From the NCBI GenBank assembly GCA_964513445.1, contig CAZEMM010000019.1, positions 1 to 30,746 on the forward strand: a DNA stretch of 30,746 nt, read 5' to 3'. Source of the DNA: Butyricicoccus_A sp964513445. GTDB taxonomy: Bacteria > Bacillota > Clostridia > Oscillospirales > Butyricicoccaceae. A program made the translations under genes and the position numbers. Every line of letters begins with the position of its first letter. Position 1 is the first letter of the stretch. Positions 25,601 through 30,746 of this stretch are shown piece by piece. Under the pieces are notes generated by a model. It had not been told where the DNA came from and searched no databases. It saw only the letters and a program-made list of their open reading frames with translations.

Positions 25601-25938
25601 AGCACCTCCGGCTTGCGCGTCGCCCCGCCATACAGCGTCAGCACATCGGCACACCGCCGCACGGATTCATACAGCACGAGCAGCCGGCCCGCCGGCGTCA
25701 GCTCTACCTCCGCCAGACCGCCCGCCTCGGCAAATACACGGTTGGCCATGCGCCGGAAGGTCAGCACCTCCGCAAACCGCGCGCCCCGATTTTCCGTCTC
25801 ACGCGCAAGCATGCGCTCATATTCATGCGACGCCAGCTCGGGCACGATGAGAATATGCCGTCTGTCCGGCTGCGAGGCGATCGTGCGCAGTATGCGCGTC
25901 GTCTTTCCCGTGCCCGCGCGTCCCAAAAGCAGTTTCAT
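22603..25938 (-). CDS. addB: ATP-dependent nuclease subunit AddB
   Basis: Partner of AddA: an inactivated helicase-like scaffold with a second nuclease domain, which cuts the 5' strand and recognises the hotspot. The 1111-residue protein starts MKLLLGRAGTGKTT, with a complete Walker A (6-14). The iron-sulfur nuclease domain shows Cys744 (in YRCQYAYF) and Cys1069, Cys1072 and Cys1078 (CAWCPYQAVC), the four cluster ligands, and the nuclease motif DYKSG starting at Asp900. The ATG at 25938 has GGAGG 6 bases upstream, and a SigA-type promoter precedes it. It lies immediately before addA in the standard addB-addA order. Confidence 0.96.
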   Translation of the reverse strand: MKLLLGRAGTGKTTRILRTIASQPDRRHILIVPELASHEYERMLARETENRGARFAEVLTFRRMANRVFAEAGGLAEVELTPAGRLLVLYESVRRCADVLTLYGGATRKPEVLCDLLAVLDEMKCGGVSADALLGAAEEADGHLAAKLRDLAHIAMVYDGMTGDALPDPRDQLTRVCDRLPDSTLFDGAAVYLDRFDSFSRQELDILGVLLQKRVPVTVALTADPRLPEQFPEAMRAAARLRALAGRCGDSWEVVPCLDYKMPRPNDLAVLEQYGLAVTARQFESDGDSVQLYAAGDLFSECEYAAAYIRRLLRETDARRRDIVVTARSFEQYAPVLELVFERYDIPIFLSERHDILQKPVLALVGSALHTVTGGWRYEDMFAYLKTGFAGLTADECDRLENYALFWRIRGKKWREPFTGHPERFSGTLDERAQQTLDELNALRERAVQPLILLREGLDAARTATQYVQTLYDFLERIGAPEHIAARAQQHEQAGRLQAAEEYRQLWEILVQAMEQFAWVQGDAPMETDTFVTLLGLVLREYDVGTIPVSLDRVTCGSIDRVCKTGIPHLIVLGVNDGVLPAAGDGGGILSDSERDALLGLSVEMETAEDRMAREQSAAYRVFASARETLLLSWRTVGSDGDMRPSQLIHTVRQLLDGVPESDEDAQEQRYRLEALRPRFDLACRAAAGDRSAAAQAALAVTDTPLEPMVQAQRGPMREHETIHGLYGDKLRVTASRVDAFYRCQYAYFLRYGLRAKERRQAAFDAPETGTFLHYVIEHTMRELRAQGLEQPDSRERAHAAAARWTQTYVETMLGGLERHTARFRHLFRRLTRMLDEILDNLLDELACSDFEPMDFELDFSGDLPPIRLDEKDASLELGGKVDRVDGYVKDGKLYVRVVDYKSGSKQFELSDLWYGLNVQLLLYLFSIEKQGAARYRRLLAQQIDEVIPAGALYVPTRSTIVQAPRDADEALIAQLRKKQLRRSGLLLDDRAVIEAMEHGITKEAAYLPVGYLKNGKASAASAGSLASMEQMGKLSRHIQRVLHEMGAALEHGDVQARPVRRGAQEDACAWCPYQAVCRFDAKLGDKPHLVAKIKPEEFWQQIDAELGGGD

Positions 25939-25969
25939 ACGCTCCCTCCTGCCTTTCTTCCTGTCCTAC

Positions 25970-25998
25970 AGTATAGCAAAAATCCCGCCGCATGCCAA
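25970..25998 (-). promoter_or_regulatory. SigA-type promoter of addBA
   Basis: On the minus strand, -35 TTGGCA (25993-25998), a 17-base spacer and -10 TATACT (25970-25975), about 32 bases before the addB ATG. Confidence 0.8.
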
Positions 25999-26012
25999 AT
26001 GGAAAAAAACGC

Positions 26013-26056
26013 AAAAAACGAGACGGAAAGCTGATTGCAGCCTCCTGCCTCGTCTC
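26013..26056 (-). terminator. Rho-independent terminator after gpsA
   Basis: GAGACG (26020-26025) pairs with CGTCTC (26051-26056), with an inner AGCTG/GCAGC-like stretch, and T6 (26013-26018) follows after one base on the minus strand. It closes the DUF512-der-plsY-gpsA run. Confidence 0.75.
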
Positions 26057-26070
26057 CATATACGACTTTT

Positions 26071-27090
26071 TTATTGTTTCCACAGATCAAAGCTGTTTTC
26101 CAGCTCGTTTTTCTTCGGGCGGCTCATCAGCTTGCGCACGCACTGGTTGACATCCTCATGCTCATACAGCAGCGCGTACATCGCGTTGGTAATCGGCATC
26201 TCAATGCCCACCTGTTTGGCGAGCATGTAGCCCGCCTCGGTCGCATAATAGCCCTCGACCACCGCGCCGACCTCCTTCATCGCCTGCTCCGCACACATGC
26301 CCTGTCCGATCTTGATACCGGCACGGCGGTTTCTCGAGTGCATCGAGGTGCAGGTGACAATCAGATCGCCCACGCCGGACAGTCCGGCAAACGTGTCGCT
26401 CTGTCCGCCCAGCGCGACGCCCAGACGGGCGATCTCCGACAGGCCGCGCGTCATCAGCGCCGCCTTGCTGTTATCGCCCAGACCGATGCCGTCACAGATG
26501 CCAGCAGCCAGCGCGATGATGTTCTTAAAGCAGCCGCCCAGCTCCGCCCCGATGATATCCGGCGATGTGTACACACGAAAGCGATCGTTCATGAACGCCA
26601 GCTGCACCATCTCCGCCGCCTCGCGCGACTCAGACGCCGCAAGAATCGCGGTCAAGATGCCGCGCGCGACCTCCTCCGCGTGCGTCGGGCCGGTCAGCGC
26701 GACGATGGGATTGCGTCCGCCCGTCGCCTTTCGGATGGTCTCGGAAAAGCGGCAGTAGCCGTTATCCCGATCCAGACCCTTGCCGACATTGACAATAACC
26801 GTGTCCGGCGGGATGATATGCGAAAGCTGCTCCGCCGTGGAATGCACCGCGAACGACGGCACCGCCATCAGCACGATATCCGCCTGCTCCGCTCCGCGCA
26901 GATCGTTTGTGATCGCGATCTCCTCCGGCAGCCGGACGCCCGGCAGCAGCTTCTCGTTGCCACGGTTTTCGCGCAGCAGCCTGCACTCCTCTTCAAAGAA
27001 GGACCATGCGGTCACCTCATGGCCGTTTTCATGCAGCAGCATGGACAGCGCCATGCCCCAGCCGCCACAGCCGACGACAAAAATTTTCAT
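26071..27090 (-). CDS. gpsA: Glycerol-3-phosphate dehydrogenase [NAD(P)+]
   Basis: Reduces dihydroxyacetone phosphate to sn-glycerol 3-phosphate, the backbone for phospholipids. The 339-residue protein has the Rossmann motif VGCGGWG (6-12), the substrate/NAD lysine in NVGKGLDRD (Lys104), GPTHAEEVARG (134-144) and the catalytic lysine in CFKNIIALAAGI (Lys189), followed by GDNSKAALMTRGL (206-217). The start at 27090 is preferred because it begins directly at the Rossmann strand and has GAGGTG upstream. An ATG at 27105 overlapping the plsY stop as ATGA is a possible alternative. Its product is the acceptor used by PlsY, encoded just upstream, so the two adjacent genes form consecutive steps. Confidence 0.96.
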   Translation of the reverse strand: MKIFVVGCGGWGMALSMLLHENGHEVTAWSFFEEECRLLRENRGNEKLLPGVRLPEEIAITNDLRGAEQADIVLMAVPSFAVHSTAEQLSHIIPPDTVIVNVGKGLDRDNGYCRFSETIRKATGGRNPIVALTGPTHAEEVARGILTAILAASESREAAEMVQLAFMNDRFRVYTSPDIIGAELGGCFKNIIALAAGICDGIGLGDNSKAALMTRGLSEIARLGVALGGQSDTFAGLSGVGDLIVTCTSMHSRNRRAGIKIGQGMCAEQAMKEVGAVVEGYYATEAGYMLAKQVGIEMPITNAMYALLYEHEDVNQCVRKLMSRPKKNELENSFDLWKQ

Positions 27091-27101
27091 ATGCTCACAC
27101 C

Positions 27102-27704
27102 TCATTTACGGCTGCTGTGCAGCGACAGCTTGTTTTCCTCTCCATGCAGCATACGCACGATATTGGCGCGGTGCATATACACCACCGCCGCCGCCATACA
27201 TGCCAGCAACGCGGTCATCGCGGCATCTCGATAACAGAAATACGTCAGGAACGGTACCATACACGTCGAAACGATGGAGCCGAGCGACACCCACTTCGTC
27301 AAACCGACCAGCAGGAAAAATACGATCATAATGATGCAAAAAATGCGCCAGTCAAACACGGCAATCATCGTACCGCCCGCGAGGATGCCCTTTCCGCCCT
27401 TAAATTTGAAATAAACCGGAAACATATGCCCGATAATCGCGCACGAGCCGGCGACCAGCTTGCCCATCGGCCCAAGCAGCATGCCGCCGATGACGGTCGC
27501 GGCGACGGTTTTGGCGATGTCGCCAAGCAGCACGATCAGTGTCGGCTTCAGACCCATCGTGCGCAGCGAATTGGTCAGACCGGCGTTGCCGCTGCCCTTC
27601 GTGCGGATATCGTAGCCCATAACCAGCCTGGAAACCAGAATGGACGAGTTGATGCTGCCGAGCAGATAGCCGACAACCGCAATCAACAAATATTGTAACG
27701 CCAT
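27102..27704 (-). CDS. plsY: Acyl-phosphate:glycerol-3-phosphate acyltransferase PlsY
   Basis: Membrane enzyme that moves an acyl group from acyl-phosphate (made by PlsX) to glycerol 3-phosphate, giving lysophosphatidic acid. The 200-residue protein has about seven membrane segments and the family motifs GSGNAGLTN (37-45), GHMFPVYFKFKGGKG (92-106) with the phosphate-binding glycine/lysine loop, and a third region near SLGSIVSTCMVPF. The ATG at 27704 is chosen because GGAG sits 8 bases upstream; a GTG two codons earlier overlaps the der stop but is too close to that site. It lies 2 bases after der and overlaps or abuts gpsA. Confidence 0.95.
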   Translation of the reverse strand: MALQYLLIAVVGYLLGSINSSILVSRLVMGYDIRTKGSGNAGLTNSLRTMGLKPTLIVLLGDIAKTVAATVIGGMLLGPMGKLVAGSCAIIGHMFPVYFKFKGGKGILAGGTMIAVFDWRIFCIIMIVFFLLVGLTKWVSLGSIVSTCMVPFLTYFCYRDAAMTALLACMAAAVVYMHRANIVRMLHGEENKLSLHSSRK

Positions 27705-27706
27705 GC

Positions 27707-29035
27707 TCACTTCTCCTTATCGCCGCGCTCGCGGATAATCATGCGGATCGGCGTGCCGTCCAGACCGTATACCTCGCGAATCTGGTTTTCCAGATAGCGC
27801 TGATAGGAAAAATGGAACAGGCGCGCGTCGTTGCAGAAACAGACAAACGTCGGCGGACGCACGCCGGACTGCGTCATGTAGTAAATCTTCAGGCGGCGGC
27901 CCCTGTCCGTCGGCGGCTGCACGCGCGCAGTCGCATCCGCCAGCAGCGAATTGAGCTGTCCGGTCGGGATACGCCGTCCATTCTGCTCGTACACCGCGTT
28001 GATGATGTCAAACAGCTTGTCCACACGCTGTCCGGTTTTTGCTGACAAAAACAGTATGGGCGCATACGGCATATACGAGAGGCCCTCGCGCACGCGGCGC
28101 GTATACTGCTCCATCGTCTTGCTGTCCTTTTCCACCAAATCCCACTTATTGACCACCAGCACGCAGGCCTTTCCGGCATTGTGCGCCTCGCCCGCGATTT
28201 TGGTGTCCTGCTCGGTCACGCCCTCCGTCGCGTCGATCATGATGACGCAGATGTCCGACCGCTCGACCGCCATGAGCGAACGCATGACGCTGAAGCGTTC
28301 CACCTTTTCATCCACCTTGGAGCGCTTTCGGATGCCCGCCGTGTCGATCAGCAGATATTTGCCCTTTTCATTTTCAAAGCGCGAGTCCACGCTGTCGCGC
28401 GTCGTGCCCGCGACAGCGCTGACAATGACGCGGTTTTCGCCCAGGATCTGGTTGACCAGCGAGGATTTTCCGACGTTCGGCTTGCCGATAATCGCCACCT
28501 TGACATAGCGGTCGGTCTCATCCTCCTGCTCCTCCTCCGGAAAATGCGCGAAGCAGGCGTCAAGCAGATCACCCGTGCCGTAGCCGTGCAGCGCGGAAAT
28601 GGCAAACGGCTCACCAAGCCCAAGGTTATAAAATTCATAAAACTCCGGCGGCTCCACGCCCGGACGATCACATTTGTTGACCGCCAGCACAATCGGCTTG
28701 CGCGAGCGGCGCAGGATGGTCGCAACCTCCTCATCCGTCGCCGTGATGCCGCTGTGCAGGTCGGTCATCAGCACAATGACATCCGCAGCGTCAATCGCAA
28801 TTTCCGCCTGCAGCCGCATAAACTTCAAAATCTCATTGTCCGCAGTTGGTTCAATACCTCCGGTATCGACGATCTGAAACGTGCGTCCGCGCCATTCCGC
28901 GTCCGCATACAGGCGATCACGCGTGATGCCCGGTGTGTCCTCCACGATGGACAGCCGCCTTCCCGCCAGCCGGTTAAACAGCTGCGATTTGCCGACATTC
29001 GGGCGTCCGACAATCGCCACAATTGGCTTTGCCAT
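27707..29035 (-). CDS. der: Ribosome assembly GTPase Der (EngA)
   Basis: Essential double GTPase for 50S subunit maturation. The 442-residue protein carries two G domains and a KH-like C-terminal domain (about 355-442). Domain 1: GRPNVGKSQLFN (10-21), DTPGITRD (33-40, switch I region), DTGGIE (57-62) and NKCD. Domain 2: GKPNVGKSSLVNQ, DTAGIRKRSKV and NKWD. The ATG at 29035 (MAKPIVAIVG) has AAGGA upstream; an in-frame reading from 29083 adds residues that do not resemble the family. der-plsY-gpsA is a conserved order in Firmicutes. Confidence 0.96.
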   Translation of the reverse strand: MAKPIVAIVGRPNVGKSQLFNRLAGRRLSIVEDTPGITRDRLYADAEWRGRTFQIVDTGGIEPTADNEILKFMRLQAEIAIDAADVIVLMTDLHSGITATDEEVATILRRSRKPIVLAVNKCDRPGVEPPEFYEFYNLGLGEPFAISALHGYGTGDLLDACFAHFPEEEQEDETDRYVKVAIIGKPNVGKSSLVNQILGENRVIVSAVAGTTRDSVDSRFENEKGKYLLIDTAGIRKRSKVDEKVERFSVMRSLMAVERSDICVIMIDATEGVTEQDTKIAGEAHNAGKACVLVVNKWDLVEKDSKTMEQYTRRVREGLSYMPYAPILFLSAKTGQRVDKLFDIINAVYEQNGRRIPTGQLNSLLADATARVQPPTDRGRRLKIYYMTQSGVRPPTFVCFCNDARLFHFSYQRYLENQIREVYGLDGTPIRMIIRERGDKEK

Positions 29036-29060
29036 ATTAAAATTCCTTTCTGTCCTCTGT

Positions 29061-29077
29061 GCATGCCCGCGGCATGC
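29061..29077. repeat. Perfect inverted repeat upstream of der
   Basis: GCATGCC (29061-29067) and GGCATGC (29071-29077) are perfect inverted copies with a 3-base CGC loop, in the 84-base gap before der. No T-run follows on the minus strand, so it is not a standard terminator. It could be a protein-binding site or an mRNA hairpin. Confidence 0.5.
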
Positions 29078-29119
29078 CGTCAAACATAATTTGGGTTTTT
29101 CCCGCTTTATCCTTCTGTC

Positions 29120-30424
29120 TCAAACGATCTCAAAAATACGGTCGAGCAGGTCGCCGCCGTCGATGCGCACGGGCACGAGCGGTACGCCAAGCGCCTGCTC
29201 CACCTGCGCCGGCGTCACATCATCCAGAAAGACATCACCGCCGTCACGCAGCATATTCTCTGAGATGAGCACACGCTCACCCAGCGGTTTTCCGCGCAGC
29301 TGCTCGATCAGGTCCCCGCCCGTAATCAGGCCCGCGACGCTGACGCCGCCGCCAAAAAATCGATTTTCTATGGCATATACCCTGCCATTTAAATTATCGC
29401 ATGTCTCTGCCGCCTCGTCAAGCAGTGTTTGCAGAAATGGTGCGGCGGCTGTGCCCGTCGCAATGCAGAACGGACGCGCCGTGCGCCCCGCACAATCAAA
29501 CAGCGCGCTGCGGAACTCCTCCATAAACAGCGGAATCATACCGATTCCGTTTTCAAACTGCGTAAACTGCTCATAATAATCCGTCTCGTGCATCGGCAGC
29601 TCGGCCTTGATATACAGCTCGTCGCCGCAGAAGGCGAGATGCGTGTCCCATCTTCGCATGCATTCGTCCGCGAACTGCTCGACGATAGCGATAATGCCGC
29701 GCGCGTCCTGCTTTGTCACGGGGCGCAGCGGGTACAGCCCCGCGCGGTGGTCAGTCAGTCCGGCGGGAACCACCGAAATACTGCCGACCGCCGGATACAG
29801 CGCAGCCAGATCGTCCAGCGAACGGCGCAGCAGCGCGCCGTCATTGACATCCGGGCAGACGACAATCTGGCAGTTCATCGTGATGCCCGCCTGCGCCAGC
29901 CGCCGCATGACCGGCATCAGCTGCGCCGCCTTTGGATTGCGCAGCATTTTGACGCGGCAGTCCGGGTCTGTGACCTGCACAGAAATGTTGACCGGCGAGA
30001 TGTGCATGCGTATCATGCGCACGATATCCTCCTCTGACAGATTGGTCAGCGAGATATAATTGCCCATCAAAAACGACATGCGCGCGTCGTCATCCTTAAA
30101 ATACAGCGTCTCGCGCATCCCCTTGGGCAGCTGGTCAATGAAGCAAAAGATACAGTGGTTGGAGCAGCGCTTTGCCTTGTCCATCAAATAGCTCTCAAAA
30201 TTAAGCCCCAAATCCTCGCCCTCGCGCTTGCGCACCAGCAGCTGACGGCGCGTGCCGTCCTGTGCTGCAATCGTCAGCGTCACCTCGGGGTCATAGCCGT
30301 AAAACTTATAATCCAGCACGTCGCGCACCGCATGTCCATCGATCGAGCACAGGCAGTCCCCCGCCATGATACCCGCGCGCTGCGCCGGGCTGCCCGGGTC
30401 GACAGATGTGATCTTCGGCGCCAT
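29120..30424 (-). CDS. DUF512 protein with PDZ and radical SAM-like domains
   Basis: Protein of 434 residues of a family widespread in Clostridia and other anaerobes; function unknown. An N-terminal PDZ-like domain (about 5-65, with SPAQRAGIMAGD) is followed by a radical SAM-type cluster motif CSNHCIFC (Cys87, Cys91, Cys94) in the family signature ending FIDQLPKGMR, then a partial TIM-barrel region and the DUF512 domain (about 215-420). The CxxxCxxC spacing fits a 4Fe-4S cluster that binds SAM. The ATG at 30424 has GGGAGG upstream. It lies 84 bases before der, as in many relatives; that position suggests, but does not prove, a link to ribosome assembly or RNA modification. Confidence 0.9.
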   Translation of the reverse strand: MAPKITSVDPGSPAQRAGIMAGDCLCSIDGHAVRDVLDYKFYGYDPEVTLTIAAQDGTRRQLLVRKREGEDLGLNFESYLMDKAKRCSNHCIFCFIDQLPKGMRETLYFKDDDARMSFLMGNYISLTNLSEEDIVRMIRMHISPVNISVQVTDPDCRVKMLRNPKAAQLMPVMRRLAQAGITMNCQIVVCPDVNDGALLRRSLDDLAALYPAVGSISVVPAGLTDHRAGLYPLRPVTKQDARGIIAIVEQFADECMRRWDTHLAFCGDELYIKAELPMHETDYYEQFTQFENGIGMIPLFMEEFRSALFDCAGRTARPFCIATGTAAAPFLQTLLDEAAETCDNLNGRVYAIENRFFGGGVSVAGLITGGDLIEQLRGKPLGERVLISENMLRDGGDVFLDDVTPAQVEQALGVPLVPVRIDGGDLLDRIFEIV

Positions 30425-30466
30425 TTGACCGCCTCCCTTCTATTGCTCCATGATCGGTTTCGTGAC

Positions 30467-30507
30467 AAAAAAATAGAGAAGGAAGCCTGTCGCCGCCCTC
30501 TCTATTT
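30467..30507 (-). terminator. Rho-independent terminator after rpmF
   Basis: AAATAGAGA (30471-30479) pairs with TCTCTATTT (30499-30507); on the minus strand the T-run (30467-30473) follows directly. This is the strongest terminator in the window. Confidence 0.9.
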
Positions 30508-30534
30508 CTGTCTGTCTGTTGAGGCGCTCCGAAA

Positions 30535-30717
30535 TCACTCGGATACCTTTACAACCTCACGACCGTTGTAATAGCCGCAGGCCTTGCACATTCTGTGCGG
30601 AAGCTTCATCTCACCGCACTTCGGGCACTTAACCAAGCCCGGCATGGAAAGCTTCCATACGTTGTTTCTTCTGGTATCGCGTCTTGCCTTAGAAGTCTTT
30701 CTCTTTGGTACTGCCAT
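30535..30717 (-). CDS. rpmF: 50S ribosomal protein L32 (zinc-binding type)
   Basis: Small protein of the large ribosomal subunit. The 60 residues begin MAVPKRKTSKARRDTRR, the usual basic N-terminus, and hold four zinc-ligand cysteines, Cys31, Cys34, Cys44 and Cys47 (CPKC and CKAC), so this is the zinc-binding paralogue. GGAGGTG lies upstream of the ATG at 30717. In many bacteria it follows a DUF177 (YceD) gene, which would lie beyond the right edge. The terminator 28 bases after the stop separates it from the DUF512 gene. Confidence 0.97.
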   Translation of the reverse strand: MAVPKRKTSKARRDTRRNNVWKLSMPGLVKCPKCGEMKLPHRMCKACGYYNGREVVKVSE

Positions 30718-30746
30718 TTCGGTAACACCTCCTCTGTCTATCCTGA

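Noticed and set aside
30425..30470. Promoter for the DUF512 gene: TTGTCA with CAATAG 17 bases on
   Set aside because: The -10 match is poor and the -35 overlaps the rpmF terminator T-run, so I did not list it.
1..30746. CRISPR array, tRNA, insertion sequence or defence system
   Set aside because: No regularly spaced repeats, no tRNA-like T-loop with acceptor stem, and no transposase, integrase or defence-gene motifs were seen by eye on either strand.

Overview
The window looks like chromosomal core sequence from a GC-rich member of the Clostridia (Bacillota). The evidence is the dgt-dnaG-rpoD block, a DUF512 radical SAM gene beside der-plsY-gpsA, AddAB in place of RecBCD, KtrAB-type potassium uptake, strong GGAGG ribosome binding sites and SigA-type promoters with 17-base spacers. 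An Oscillospiraceae/Butyricicoccaceae-like gut organism is my best guess, but the sequence alone does not fix the genus. I count 25 protein genes, 24 of them on the minus strand. I found no tRNA, rRNA, CRISPR array, insertion sequence, prophage or integrase.

Layout, left to right (minus-strand transcription runs right to left). (1) Positions 1-4932: a minus-strand operon from a consensus-like promoter: ktrB, ktrA, a TrmH/SpoU-family RNA methyltransferase, dprA, then topA, which runs off the left edge. (2) 5164-6070: the only plus-strand gene, a lone AraC-type regulator with its own promoter and terminator. (3) 6077-10633: a MarR regulator followed by two overlapping ABC half-transporter genes that form a heterodimeric exporter with one degenerate and one intact ATP site. 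(4) 10660-15307: dgt, dnaG, rpoD and a dCMP deaminase, closed by a strong hairpin. (5) 15408-18095: a DUF1275 membrane protein, hflX and a YigZ/IMPACT protein, from an AT-rich promoter. (6) 18119-18983: rpmE (L31) with a structured leader, then a C_GCxxG_C_C cysteine-rich protein. (7) 19038-25998: addB-addA, the double-strand-break helicase-nuclease. (8) 26013-30424: DUF512 protein, der, plsY, gpsA. (9) 30467-30717: rpmF (L32) with a strong terminator.

Taken together this is housekeeping DNA: replication start and transcription initiation (dnaG, rpoD), DNA topology, uptake and repair (topA, dprA, addAB), dNTP balance (dgt, dCMP deaminase), ribosome assembly and rescue (der, hflX, rpmE, rpmF, RNA methyltransferase), phospholipid synthesis (plsY, gpsA) and potassium uptake. 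I see no clear candidate for a wholly new system. The most useful leads are the putative L31 leader RNA, the extracytoplasmic insert in one ABC subunit, tandem operator-like repeats at the marR promoter, the uncharacterised C_GCxxG_C_C protein, and the isolated AraC regulator.
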